Source of the DNA: Cellulomonas sp. Leaf334
GTDB taxonomy: Bacteria > Actinomycetota > Actinomycetes > Actinomycetales > Cellulomonadaceae
Direction: 5' to 3'
NCBI RefSeq assembly: GCF_001424195.1
Contig: NZ_LMOO01000008.1
Coordinates: 374,743-438,742 of the forward strand
DNA length: 64,000 bases
This document shows positions 56,575 to 64,000 of the stretch, piece after piece (position 1 is the stretch's first letter; each line of letters starts with the position of its first letter). The notes under the pieces are model-generated. The model did no database searches and was not told where the DNA came from. It saw only the letters and a program-made list of their open reading frames with translations. The translations under genes and the position numbers were made by a program.

Positions 56575-57777
56575 GTGGCGCGGGAAGCCATCCAGCCGGG
56601 CCGCTGGGGTCGGATCTCCCGTAGAGAGGTCTCCCCAGGCGTCTGGCGTGCGCACGCGCGCTATCGAGACTTCGCGGGTGTGCTGCACAAGGTCGGAGCA
56701 CGAGGTCCGTCTGCATCCGCGGCGGAGTCGCGACTCCAAGACAGGCTGATTCGAGCCAATACCGAGGGCGTGGTCGACGGCAGCGCCACGATCCAACCTG
56801 ACACCCGCATGGGTGTCGTCTTCGACCAGTGGATCGCCGAGAAGCGCGTCGAGGGCCAGATCAGTCCGCAGTCGCTGACCACCTATCTGGGTGTGCTCGA
56901 GCGGGACTTGCGGCCGGCGTTCGGAGCGCTGCGCGTCCGGGAGGTGACGCCCGTCGCAGTCAACCGCGTGCTCATGGCGTTGGGCGGAGCGCAGAAGTTC
57001 GACACTGCCCGCCAAGTCCGCAACGTGATGTCGCAGGTCATGATGATGTGCGTCCGGTACGGCGCGGCCCCGGTCAACCCGGTCCGCGATGCCGTGACGG
57101 TTCGCAAGCCGAGGCGCGACGGGGTCCGGACGATCTCCCTCGAGGACATTGCCCTGCTGCGCAAGGCTGTTCGAGAGTGGGAGGACCGGCCGGCGCTTCT
57201 CCGTGGCCGGCGGAACATCACGCTCCTGCCGCAGATCGTCGACACGATGCTGGGCACCGGTCTGCGGATCGGTGAGTGCCTGGCGCTGCGCGTGGAAGAC
57301 CTCGACCTGGAAGCCGAGATCCCGACGCTCACCGTCACTGGCACGGTGGTCAGGGCGGACGGCCGGCTGATGCGACAACCCAAGCCCAAGTCAGACTCCT
57401 CCCGGCGGACGATCACGCTGCCGACGTTCGTGGTCGCGGCGATCCGGACCGCGCTGGATCTCGGGCTCGATGGCGGTCCGGACGACCTGGTCTTTCCGTC
57501 AACGAAGGGCTCGCCACGGTCGCCGGGTCGGGTGCGCGACCAGCTGCGTGCGGCGCAGGAGGGCACCAGCATCGACGTCACACCGCACGACTTCCGGCGG
57601 ACGGTGGCGACCCAAGTAGCGAGGGGCAGCACGCTCGCGCACGCGACGGCACTGCTCGGGCATGCCGACGAGAGCACCACAGCACGGCACTACGTGCAGC
57701 GAATCCACGTCGCCCCAGACCTGCGCGTGGTGATCGACCAGCTCGTCGCTCAGGCGTCGGATGAGGCCTCGATTTGA
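56575..57777 (+). CDS. int: Tyrosine site-specific integrase
   Basis: 400 residues. It has an N-terminal arm-binding region (RISRREVSPGVWRAHARYRD), a SAM-like core-binding domain (FDQWIAEKRVEGQISPQSLT) and the catalytic domain with Arg in LGTGLRIGECLALRVEDLDL, the HxxR box in DVTPHDFRRTVATQVARGS, His in ALLGHADESTTARHYVQRI and the nucleophile Tyr in the same segment. It integrates the element into tRNA-Ser(CGA), whose 3' end begins 81 bp after the stop. GTG 56575 is preceded by a strong ribosome site inside the Xis gene end. Start, length and catalytic residues all look intact. Confidence 0.93.
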   Translation: MAREAIQPGRWGRISRREVSPGVWRAHARYRDFAGVLHKVGARGPSASAAESRLQDRLIRANTEGVVDGSATIQPDTRMGVVFDQWIAEKRVEGQISPQSLTTYLGVLERDLRPAFGALRVREVTPVAVNRVLMALGGAQKFDTARQVRNVMSQVMMMCVRYGAAPVNPVRDAVTVRKPRRDGVRTISLEDIALLRKAVREWEDRPALLRGRRNITLLPQIVDTMLGTGLRIGECLALRVEDLDLEAEIPTLTVTGTVVRADGRLMRQPKPKSDSSRRTITLPTFVVAAIRTALDLGLDGGPDDLVFPSTKGSPRSPGRVRDQLRAAQEGTSIDVTPHDFRRTVATQVARGSTLAHATALLGHADESTTARHYVQRIHVAPDLRVVIDQLVAQASDEASI

Positions 57778-57802
57778 GGCAATGTGGAGCCAAAGCGGAG
57801 CA

Positions 57803-57874
57803 GCGGGAACGACGAAGGACCCCACAGCCGCATGATCACGCGGGTGGGGCCCTTCGACTGGCGGTAGCGGTGGG
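57803..57874. repeat. Right attachment repeat of the island
   Basis: 72-bp copy of 39842-39913 with two differences. Plus-strand order: GCGGGAACGACGAAGGACCC, the tRNA terminator hairpin, then the CCA end and acceptor stem of tRNA-Ser(CGA) up to 57874. It lies 25 bp beyond the integrase stop. Confidence 0.88.
57814..57855 (-). terminator. Hairpin terminator of tRNA-Ser(CGA)
   Basis: GAAGGACCCCAC (57814 onward) pairs with GTGGGGCCCTTC (ending 57855) with one internal mismatch. It lies 3 bp after the CCA end on the minus strand. A second copy at 39853-39894 was left at the far end of the island. Confidence 0.78.
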
Positions 57875-57948
57875 ATTTGAACCCACGGTGGACTTTCACC
57901 CACACACGCTTTCGAGGCGTGCTCCTTAGGCCGCTCGGACACGCTACC
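57859..57948 (-). tRNA. tRNA-Ser (anticodon CGA), island attachment gene
   Basis: Acceptor GGTAGCG (57948-57942) pairs with CGCTACC (57869-57863), discriminator G, and CCA is encoded at 57861-57859. The anticodon arm CACGC-CTCGAAA-GCGTG gives CGA. It has a long variable arm typical of serine and T-arm GTGGGTTCAAATCCCAC. The tRNA remains whole after integration. Confidence 0.96.
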
Positions 57949-58018
57949 TCGGCGAGAAGGGTACCTGGTCGGGAGCCCGTCCCACGAATCGGTCCGCACA
58001 CCGTCGTACGGTGGACCG

Positions 58019-58861
58019 ATGGAGGCGCTCCCGATGATCGCAGGTTCGCTGGCGGACGTCGTCGAGGTGCTTGCCGGGCACCGGCTTGCGGCGCTCACGG
58101 GGGCGGGTGTCTCGACGGACTCCGGCATCCCCGACTACCGCGGCCCGGACTCTCCGCCACGGACGCCGATGACGTTCCAGCAGTTCACGGGCGACGAGGG
58201 GTTTCGTCGTCATTACTGGGCGCGGAACCACGTGGGCTGGCGGCACGTGCACCGGACGATGCCGAACGCGGGCCACCGGGCGCTGGCGGCGCTGGAGGAC
58301 CGCGGCGTGGTGACCGGCCTGATCACGCAGAACGTGGACCTCCTGCACGAGGCGGCGGGCTCGCGGCACGTCATCGACCTGCACGGACGGTACGACCGGG
58401 TGCGGTGCCTGTCCTGCGGCATCGTGATCTCGCGCGCTGAGCTGGCGGAACGGCTCGACGCACTCAACCCGGGGTTCACCAGAGCGGTCGCGGACATCGA
58501 GATCGCCCCGGACGCGGACGCGGTGATCGAGCAGACCAGCCACTTCGTCGTCGCGGACTGCAGCGCGTGCGGAGGGATGCTCAAGCCGGACATCGTGTAC
58601 TTCGGCGAGAACGTGCCACGTGAACGGGTGGAGCGGGCGTACGCGATGGTCGACGCCGCGGACGCGTTGCTGGTCGCGGGGTCGTCGCTGACCGTGCAGT
58701 CGGGTTTGCGGTTCGTGCGGCACGCGGCGCAGACGGGCAAGCCGGTGGTCGTCGTGAACCGGGGCGCCACGCGCGGCGACAAGTACGCGGCCGTGACGCT
58801 CGATGCGGGGACCTCGGAGACGCTGGCGGAGCTGGCTCAGGCGTTGCCGGCACCGCGCTGA
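58019..58861 (+). CDS. NAD-dependent protein deacylase (sirtuin, CobB-like)
   Basis: 280 residues. It removes acyl groups from lysine using NAD+. Motifs: RLAALTGAGVSTDSGIPDYR (NAD binding), VVTGLITQNVDLLHEAAGSR, catalytic His in VIDLHGRYDRVRC, zinc ligands in VRCLSCGI and ADCSACGGMLKPDIVYFGEN, and VAGSSLTVQSGLRFV with VVVVNRGATRGD. The insert between the zinc pairs (about residues 145-180) makes it a class II-like (SIRT4-type) actinobacterial sirtuin. ATG 58019 is the first start. Its 3' end overlaps convergent tadA by 25 bp. Confidence 0.92.
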   Translation: MEALPMIAGSLADVVEVLAGHRLAALTGAGVSTDSGIPDYRGPDSPPRTPMTFQQFTGDEGFRRHYWARNHVGWRHVHRTMPNAGHRALAALEDRGVVTGLITQNVDLLHEAAGSRHVIDLHGRYDRVRCLSCGIVISRAELAERLDALNPGFTRAVADIEIAPDADAVIEQTSHFVVADCSACGGMLKPDIVYFGENVPRERVERAYAMVDAADALLVAGSSLTVQSGLRFVRHAAQTGKPVVVVNRGATRGDKYAAVTLDAGTSETLAELAQALPAPR

Positions 58862-59328
58862 GCCTCGAAGAACCGTTGCAGGAGCAACCCGCACTCCTCG
58901 GCGCGCACCCCCCCGACCACCTCGACACGGTGGTTCAGCCGCCGGTCCCGTACGACGTCCCACTGCGACCCGCACGCCCCCGCCTTCGGGTCCCACGCGC
59001 CGAGCACGAGGCGCGGGATGCGGGCGAGCACGGTGGCGCCGGCGCACATGAGGCACGGCTCCAGGGTCACGACGAGCGTGCAGTCGTCGAGCCGCCAGCG
59101 TCCGAGCCTGTCCGCCGCGGACCGCAGCGCGAGGATCTCCGCGTGTCCGGTGGGGTCGGCGTCGGCTTCCCGACGGTTGCGGCCCCGACCGACGACGTCA
59201 CCGGCAGGGCTGACGACCACCGCACCCACCGGGACGTCCCCGGTGAGCGCCGCGCGGCGGGCCTCGTCGAGCGCGAGCCCCATCGCCCAGGCGTCGGCCG
59301 CCTGCCACGGGCGGAGGAGGTCAGTCAT
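58837..59328 (-). CDS. tadA: tRNA-specific adenosine deaminase
   Basis: 163 residues. It converts A34 to inosine in tRNA-Arg(ACG). The zinc deaminase motifs are TGHAEILALR (HAE, proton shuttle Glu) and VVTLEPCLMCAGATVLARIP (PCxxC). The family-specific GAWDPKAGACGSQWDVVRD and LNHRVEVVGGV are also present. ATG 59328 starts divergently from upp, with 39 bp between starts, a pairing that is common in actinobacteria. Confidence 0.93.
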   Translation of the reverse strand: MTDLLRPWQAADAWAMGLALDEARRAALTGDVPVGAVVVSPAGDVVGRGRNRREADADPTGHAEILALRSAADRLGRWRLDDCTLVVTLEPCLMCAGATVLARIPRLVLGAWDPKAGACGSQWDVVRDRRLNHRVEVVGGVRAEECGLLLQRFFEAQRGAGNA

Positions 59329-59367
59329 GAGGGCATCATCGCGTACGGCGCCGGGTAGGTTGAGGCC

Positions 59368-60003
59368 ATGCGCCTGCACGTCGCGGACCACCCCCTGGTC
59401 GCCCACAAGCTCACCGTCCTGCGCGACGAGACCACTGCGTCGCCCACGTTCCGCCTCCTGGTCGACGAGCTGGTCACGCTGCTCGCCTACGAGGCGACCC
59501 GGCACGTCCACGTCGAGTCCGTCGACATCGTCACCCCCGTGACCGCGACGACCGGCGTCAAGCTGGCCGACCCGCGCCCGCTCGTCGTGCCGATCCTGCG
59601 TGCGGGCCTCGGCATGCTGGACGGGATGACGCGCCTGCTGCCCACGGCGGAGGTCGGCTTCCTGGGGATGCAGCGTGACGAGGAGACCCTCGAGGCGATC
59701 ACGTACGCGAACCGGCTCCCCGACGACCTGTCGGGCCGCCAGTGCTTCCTGCTGGATCCGATGCTCGCGACGGGCGGCACGCTGGTCGCCGCGATCGACT
59801 TCCTCCTGGCCCGCGGCGCCCGCGACGTCACGGCCGTCTGCCTGCTGGCCGCCCCCGAGGGGCTCGCGGTCGTCGAGCAGGCTGTGGGCGACCGGGCCGA
59901 CGTGTCCGTCGTCGTCGCCGCCGTGGACGAGCGCCTCAACGACAAGGCGTACATCGTCCCGGGGCTCGGGGACGCCGGGGACCGGCTGTACGGGGTCGTC
60001 TGA
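59368..60003 (+). CDS. upp: Uracil phosphoribosyltransferase
   Basis: 211 residues, standard length. It salvages uracil to UMP with PRPP. The PRPP-binding motif is CFLLDPMLATGGTLVAAIDF, with the family N-terminus LHVADHPLVAHKLTVLRDET, PLVVPILRAGLGMLDGMTRL and the C-terminal uracil-binding YIVPGLGDAGDRLYG. ATG 59368 is divergent from tadA. Confidence 0.95.
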   Translation: MRLHVADHPLVAHKLTVLRDETTASPTFRLLVDELVTLLAYEATRHVHVESVDIVTPVTATTGVKLADPRPLVVPILRAGLGMLDGMTRLLPTAEVGFLGMQRDEETLEAITYANRLPDDLSGRQCFLLDPMLATGGTLVAAIDFLLARGARDVTAVCLLAAPEGLAVVEQAVGDRADVSVVVAAVDERLNDKAYIVPGLGDAGDRLYGVV

Positions 60004-60200
60004 CCTGTCCCACCCCCTGGGACACGGGCAGATCGCCCTTGGTGATGGCGCACCCTCGTGCAACAGTCGCCTCATGTCCACGTCTGCGCTGCGCCTCGCC
60101 GCCGCGTATCCGTGCGCGTGTCATCGGTCCTGATCCACCAGGCCCCGACCACCCCCGCCGCCCGTCCACCGGGCCCGCGGACCGCGCACCCGGAGACGTC

Positions 60201-60467
60201 ATGGCACTTCCTGCACAGCTTCCCGCCCCCCAGCCGGGGCTGCTCCTGTACGTGAGCCTGCCCGAGGGCACCGCCCGCGCGCCCGGCGACCTGGCCGAGG
60301 TCGCCGAGGTGCTGCGGGAGTTCGCCACGGAGATGCTCCCCGGCGCCGAGACGTACACGGCGCTGTCCCTCGCCCCGGCGGGGTCCGACGACGTGCACCG
60401 CCTCGGTGACCGCATGAGCCACCTGCGGCTCCTCGACGTCCTCGCCGACCCGGGCGACACCGGCTGA
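60201..60467 (+). CDS. Small hypothetical protein
   Basis: 88 residues, ATG 60201 with GGAG six bases upstream. It contains LYVSLPEGTARAPGDLAEVA and LREFATEMLPGAETYTALSL, suggesting a single alpha/beta or helical domain; no family recognised. The 197 bp between upp and this gene include a possible 19-codon reading frame (60074-60133) but no other feature. Confidence 0.55.
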   Translation: MALPAQLPAPQPGLLLYVSLPEGTARAPGDLAEVAEVLREFATEMLPGAETYTALSLAPAGSDDVHRLGDRMSHLRLLDVLADPGDTG

Positions 60468-60516
60468 GCAGCGCCCCCGCTCGCAGGTCCTCGTCGTCGT
60501 GCTTACCGTGGGTGCC

Positions 60517-61182
60517 ATGCGCATCGCGATCGCCGGAGGCCACGGTCAGGTCGCACGACACCTGTCCCGCGCCCTGTCCGCCCGAGGCGACGTCCCCGTC
60601 GCGCTCGTCCGCCAGCTCCAGCACGTCGACGACGTCGTCTCCGACGGTGCCGAGGCGGTGGTCCTGGACCTGGAGCGCGCGAACGCGCGGGACGTGGCCG
60701 AGGCGATCGCCGGTGCCGACGCCGTCGTGTTCGCCGCCGGGGCCGGACCGGGCAGCGGCATCGCCCGCAAGGACTCCGTCGACCGCGCGGCAGCGGGCCT
60801 GCTGGCCGACGGCGCCGAGCGGGCCGGGGTGCGGCGGTACGTTCTCGTGTCGTCGATGGGCGCGGGCGCTCCCCCGCCGCCGGGGACCGACGACGTGTTC
60901 GCCGCGTACCTCGTCGCCAAGCGTGCCGCAGAGCTCGACCTGCGGACGCGTGACCTCGACTGGACGATCCTGCGCCCCGGTGGCCTCACCGACGACCCGG
61001 CGACCGGGAGGGTTCGGCTGGACGACTCGGTGCCGCGCGGCTCGGTGCCCCGGGCCGACGTCGCCGCGGTCCTCGTCGCGCTGCTGCACGAGCCGCGCAC
61101 AGCTGGGCTGGCCCTCGAGCTGGTCAGTGGGGTCGTGCCCACCGACGCAGCGGTCGCCGCCGTCACGGAACGGGCGGACTGA
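60517..61182 (+). CDS. NAD(P)-binding (atypical SDR, NmrA/YwnB-like) protein
   Basis: 221 residues. The N-terminal Rossmann motif is MRIAIAGGHGQVARHLSRAL (GxxGxxxR/H), followed by DAVVFAAGAGPGSGIARKDS, RRYVLVSSMGAGAPPPP, a loop with YLVAKRAAELDLRTRDLDWT (the YxxxK-like position) and ILRPGGLTDDPATG. This is the SDR_a5 group of NAD(P)H-binding proteins, which act as redox sensors or reductases of unknown substrate. ATG 60517 is used; GTG or TTG starts a few codons earlier are less natural. Convergent with the next gene, 9-bp gap. Confidence 0.85.
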   Translation: MRIAIAGGHGQVARHLSRALSARGDVPVALVRQLQHVDDVVSDGAEAVVLDLERANARDVAEAIAGADAVVFAAGAGPGSGIARKDSVDRAAAGLLADGAERAGVRRYVLVSSMGAGAPPPPGTDDVFAAYLVAKRAAELDLRTRDLDWTILRPGGLTDDPATGRVRLDDSVPRGSVPRADVAAVLVALLHEPRTAGLALELVSGVVPTDAAVAAVTERAD

Positions 61183-61191
61183 GCAGTCCGC

Positions 61192-64000
61192 TCAGCCGCG
61201 GGCCTGCGACTCGACCGGGGGGACCGGCTCGGACCGGAGCGTGATGGCGCCGATGAGGAACTGGTCACCGGCGGTCCGCGCGGTCAGCGAGCTCACGTCG
61301 CACGCGAGCGTGACCGGGCGGAAGCCCTTCGCGTCGGTGCCGAGCGAGTTGGTGGCCCGCCAGCCGGTCGCGGTGGAGTCGAAGGCGTTCGTCGCGGAGC
61401 CGTCGGACCCTCCCCACCGGGTCGGCACCAGGGAGCGCTGGACAGGAGCGGTCGGGGTGCCCAGGCAGGTGTCGCCCAGCGTGAGGCTGTCCCCGGTCCC
61501 GGTGCGGTCGCCCTCCCAGGCCACGACGCCGATCCGGGCGAGCGTGCCCGCGTCGGCGGCGAACTCGAAGGCGAGCGGCACCGCCGCACTCCCGATCCAC
61601 TGCCCGCCGTCGTACACCGTGACGGACGCGTCCGACGTGGGGTCGGAGAACACGACGACCAGCGACCAACCGGCGTAGTAGGTCCTGTCCGTGTCCGTGC
61701 CGGTGGCGCTCACCGCGATGTCCGCGACGGACCAGTCCCCCGCACCGCCGGCCGCCACGAGGGCGGTGACGTCCGCGAACGACTGGTAGTACCGCCGGTT
61801 GGCGTTGTCGGTCGGCTGCGCCAGCGTGGTGCCGGTGACCTGGGTGTACGTGCCACCGGGTCCACGCACCTGAGCCGTGGTGAAGGGTCCGCTCCACGTG
61901 TCCTTCGGACCCGCGTTCGCCGACCAGTACAGCCCGGCGAACAGGATCTCGCGGCCGGCGGGGACGGCGAGCCGCGCGGTCGACGACACCGGGACGGAGG
62001 TGCGCGGCGCCTTCGGGACGATCTTGGCCTCGTCGAGCGGCACCATCGCGAACGCGTTGTTGTCCCGGTCGCCCTTCTCGATGGCCGAGGCGCACGTGGT
62101 GACGGTCAAGGAGCAGGACAGGAGCGGGGCGCCGATCTCGGTGACGTCCGCGCGCGTGAAGCTGTCGCGCACGTCCATCCCGGCCGACGACGTCTGCACC
62201 GAGCTCTGGCTCGTCGCCGACGCGCCGAGGGCCGCCACGGCGACGGACGCGATGCCCCTCGCGCTGCCGGCCGACCGGACGCCGACCAGGACCTGCACGG
62301 TGGAGCCCGACGTCATCGTCTGCAGGTCGCACGTCACCGTGCGCTCGTCCGACGACTCGGTGCACGCGCCCGGCGGCGACGCGACGACGTCGAGGTCCGC
62401 CCGCAGGTTGAGCGGCAGGCGCAGCGTGGCGTGCGTGCTCTCCGCGTCGGCACCGCTCGCGCGCACCGTGAACGACGCGGTGCCCGTGCCGCCGCTGCCG
62501 ATCCAGACCTGAGGGTCGCCCTCGTCGAGGCTGAGCACGGGGGCGGTCGCGTCGACGGCGACCTCGATCGCGGCGGCGGCATCGGCGTCCGGTGCCTGCG
62601 CGGACGCGGTCACCGGGCCGATCGCGCCAAATGATCCGGAGACGGCCTCGAGCGTGACGGGCAGGTCCAGCGTGGCACCCGGGTCGATCACCCCGGTGGT
62701 GCACTGGACGGTCGGCGCCGCGCCCGCGGAGCAGGTCCACACGCCGGGCACGACGGCGGCCTTCCCGAAGGCGACACCCTCGGGTCTGGTGAGCGTGACG
62801 GTGACGCCCTGGGCCGGCAGGTCACCGGTGTTCGAGACGCGCAGCGGGACGGTCGCGTCCGACCCGACGGCGACGGTCGCGGCGGCGGGGCCGGAGACCG
62901 CCAGCGCGGCGGGCCGCTGCACGGTGAACGGTGAAGTGACGGTCTCCGAGGTCAGCCGCCCGCTCGGCGAGAGCTCGACGGCGAGCAGCCCGCTGGTCGG
63001 GACCCCGGCCGGCGCCGACGACAGCAGCAGGGAGAGCGGGACGTCCGCGCGGGCGCCCACAGCACCCGGGTGGCAGGTCAGCGGACTCGTCCCGGTGCAG
63101 ACCCACGCAGCCGACCCCGGCGCGACCGCCCCGGTGACGTTCGCCGGCAGGTGCACGGTCACGGTGCCCGCCCCGGCCGGGATGCCGGAGCCGCCCATGT
63201 TCGCCACCGGGAGGTCCAGCTGGCGGGTCCGCCCGTTCACCAGCGCGACGGTGGTGGGCACGCTGCGCAGCGTGAGACGGGCCGGCGACGGTGCGATGGC
63301 GACCCGGATGGGCGGGGCGACGTAGTCGATGCCGGCTCCGCGGACGCGCAGACCGATCTCACCGTCCGCCCGGTCGAAGGACTCGTCGATCGAGACACTC
63401 AGCGCCAGCGTCGACGTCGACAGGGGCGGCAGGCGGTCGAGCGTGCAGCGGGCCACGTTCGCGCCGTCGCCGACGACGCACACCCAGCCGGCGGCACCCA
63501 TCACCGCGAAGCGCCCGCCGACGAGACCGTCGATGGCGGCTGCCGCGATCCCGTCGAGCGTGACACCGTCGGGAAGCGTGACCTCGGCGACCAGGTTCGT
63601 CGCCACCGTGCCACCGCTGTTGATGAGCCCGACCATGAGCTCCTGACCGCCGAGGCCCGCTTCGAGGGCGAGCCCACCGGACGGCACGTCGATCGACACG
63701 GACGCGGGGGCGGGTGCCGGTGGGACCACGGGGACGACGGGGGCCGTCGGGGGCACCGTGACCGCGGGGTCGTCGGCCGTCACGTCACCGGCGTCCGGGG
63801 TGTCCTCGTCGTCGTCCACGATGACGTCGGTGTCGTCGGTGTCGTCGGCCGGTGCGTCGGTGGGCTCGGGCGTCGGGAGGTCCGTCGGCTGCGGCGTCGC
63901 TGCCCCGCTGGCGTTCGGCGTCGGCTCGGGGGTGCTGCGGGCGGACTCGCTGGAGGTCGGTTCCGGCGCGGCGACGACCGGGTCCTCCGGCGAGCTCAGC
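61192..64000 (-). CDS. Large secreted repeat protein (DUF11-like domains), N-terminus outside the window
   Basis: The frame is open from the window edge to a stop at 61192 (936 residues visible). The part nearest the edge is Pro/Thr/Glu/Asp-rich (TPEPTPNASGAATPQPTD, DDTDDTDVIVDDDEDTPDAG), a probable wall-spanning or linker segment. At least four Ig-like DUF11/CARDB-type repeats follow, each with SINSGGTVATNLVAEVTLP-like strands, for example LINSGGTVATNLVAEVTLPD, VANMGGSGIPAGAGTVTVHL and VSNTGDLPAQGVTVTLTRPE. The C-terminal 250 residues form a different beta-rich domain (FAGLYWSANAGPKDTWSGPF, YAGWSLVVVFSDPTSDASVT). It is probably a surface adhesin or matrix protein; no LPXTG or membrane anchor is seen at the C-terminus. 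Confidence 0.8.
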   Translation of the reverse strand, partial: LSSPEDPVVAAPEPTSSESARSTPEPTPNASGAATPQPTDLPTPEPTDAPADDTDDTDVIVDDDEDTPDAGDVTADDPAVTVPPTAPVVPVVPPAPAPASVSIDVPSGGLALEAGLGGQELMVGLINSGGTVATNLVAEVTLPDGVTLDGIAAAAIDGLVGGRFAVMGAAGWVCVVGDGANVARCTLDRLPPLSTSTLALSVSIDESFDRADGEIGLRVRGAGIDYVAPPIRVAIAPSPARLTLRSVPTTVALVNGRTRQLDLPVANMGGSGIPAGAGTVTVHLPANVTGAVAPGSAAWVCTGTSPLTCHPGAVGARADVPLSLLLSSAPAGVPTSGLLAVELSPSGRLTSETVTSPFTVQRPAALAVSGPAAATVAVGSDATVPLRVSNTGDLPAQGVTVTLTRPEGVAFGKAAVVPGVWTCSAGAAPTVQCTTGVIDPGATLDLPVTLEAVSGSFGAIGPVTASAQAPDADAAAAIEVAVDATAPVLSLDEGDPQVWIGSGGTGTASFTVRASGADAESTHATLRLPLNLRADLDVVASPPGACTESSDERTVTCDLQTMTSGSTVQVLVGVRSAGSARGIASVAVAALGASATSQSSVQTSSAGMDVRDSFTRADVTEIGAPLLSCSLTVTTCASAIEKGDRDNNAFAMVPLDEAKIVPKAPRTSVPVSSTARLAVPAGREILFAGLYWSANAGPKDTWSGPFTTAQVRGPGGTYTQVTGTTLAQPTDNANRRYYQSFADVTALVAAGGAGDWSVADIAVSATGTDTDRTYYAGWSLVVVFSDPTSDASVTVYDGGQWIGSAAVPLAFEFAADAGTLARIGVVAWEGDRTGTGDSLTLGDTCLGTPTAPVQRSLVPTRWGGSDGSATNAFDSTATGWRATNSLGTDAKGFRPVTLACDVSSLTARTAGDQFLIGAITLRSEPVPPVESQARG

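Larger units (their letters stand above)
39842..57874. mobile_element. AICE-type integrative and conjugative element at tRNA-Ser(CGA)
   Basis: An 18,033-bp island bracketed by 72-bp direct repeats (39842-39913 and 57803-57874). Its right half has the standard actinobacterial element set in order: Nudix/Pif-like, GntR/KorSA-like, Pra-like, small protein, TraSA-like FtsK translocase, RepSA-like initiator, Xis, and tyrosine integrase next to the tRNA. Transfer of such elements uses one FtsK-like protein to move double-stranded DNA. The left half carries cargo of lower GC and different codon use: an HD/TPR pair, an IS3 remnant and a restriction-type cluster. All element core genes look intact, so it may still excise. 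Confidence 0.88.

Noticed and set aside
1..64000. CRISPR array or cas genes
   Set aside because: No regularly spaced repeat-spacer pattern was seen. The only regular repeat (28354-28425) has inverted copies and 5-6 bp gaps, not spacers.

Overview
The window is high-GC DNA (roughly 70-75% by eye outside one island) with many GTG starts, ATGA/GTGA gene overlaps and actinobacterial gene families: an F420-type LLM oxidoreductase, a DUF1684 protein, an ECF42-type sigma factor with a DGPF partner, a LytR_C protein, a mycobacterial-type ATP-dependent DNA ligase and a RepSA/TraSA-type integrative element. A secreted family-11 rhamnogalacturonan lyase with a GGGAGCGCTCCC LacI-type operator upstream suggests a plant-polymer-degrading actinobacterium near Cellulomonas. 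That genus assignment is inference.

Chromosomal part, 1-39.8 kb. The first 13 kb holds a divergent LysE exporter/Lrp regulator pair, the 4.5S (SRP) RNA, two bacterial PH-domain membrane proteins, SthA transhydrogenase, TrmO, a broken inositol-phosphatase gene, tRNA-Ser(GGA), a short protein with a ScoMcrA-type head domain, a flavoprotein, DNA ligase, a YchJ protein and a cold-shock protein. From 13 to 25.9 kb come a fatty-acid desaturase, a PadR-ABC transporter operon whose ATPase is frameshifted, the rhamnogalacturonan lyase, a VapB-like/LytR_C pair, a GT87 membrane protein and a three-gene lipid operon (CDP-alcohol transferase, CdsA, acyltransferase). From 25.9 to 39.8 kb come an LLM oxidoreductase, a Nei/Fpg glycosylase, an FtsH-like AAA protease, a tyrosine phosphatase with an ECF42 sigma factor and its DGPF partner, an L,D-transpeptidase, two PAP2 phosphatases, secreted and lipoproteins, and an aldo/keto reductase behind a MerR-type promoter.

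Island, 39,842-57,874. A 72-bp direct repeat (two mismatches) brackets 18 kb next to tRNA-Ser(CGA). The right half is a compact actinobacterial integrative and conjugative element (AICE): Nudix (Pif-like), GntR (KorSA-like), Pra-like activator, TraSA-like FtsK translocase, RepSA-like initiator, Xis and tyrosine integrase. The left half is AT-richer cargo on the minus strand. It holds (a) a two-gene overlapping module, an HD-domain hydrolase with a degenerate STAND-like NTPase region followed by a winged-helix/TPR protein; (b) a decayed IS3-family element; and (c) a six-gene cluster of Vsr endonuclease, DUF3883 nuclease-like protein, m5C methyltransferase, ParB-like protein, a QCATG-motif protein and an unknown protein. 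Module (a) is the best candidate for an undescribed system; cluster (c) looks like a restriction-modification system with unusual accessory genes.

After the island, 57.9-64 kb: tRNA-Ser(CGA), sirtuin, TadA, Upp, a small protein, an NAD(P)-binding protein and a large secreted repeat protein that runs off the window.
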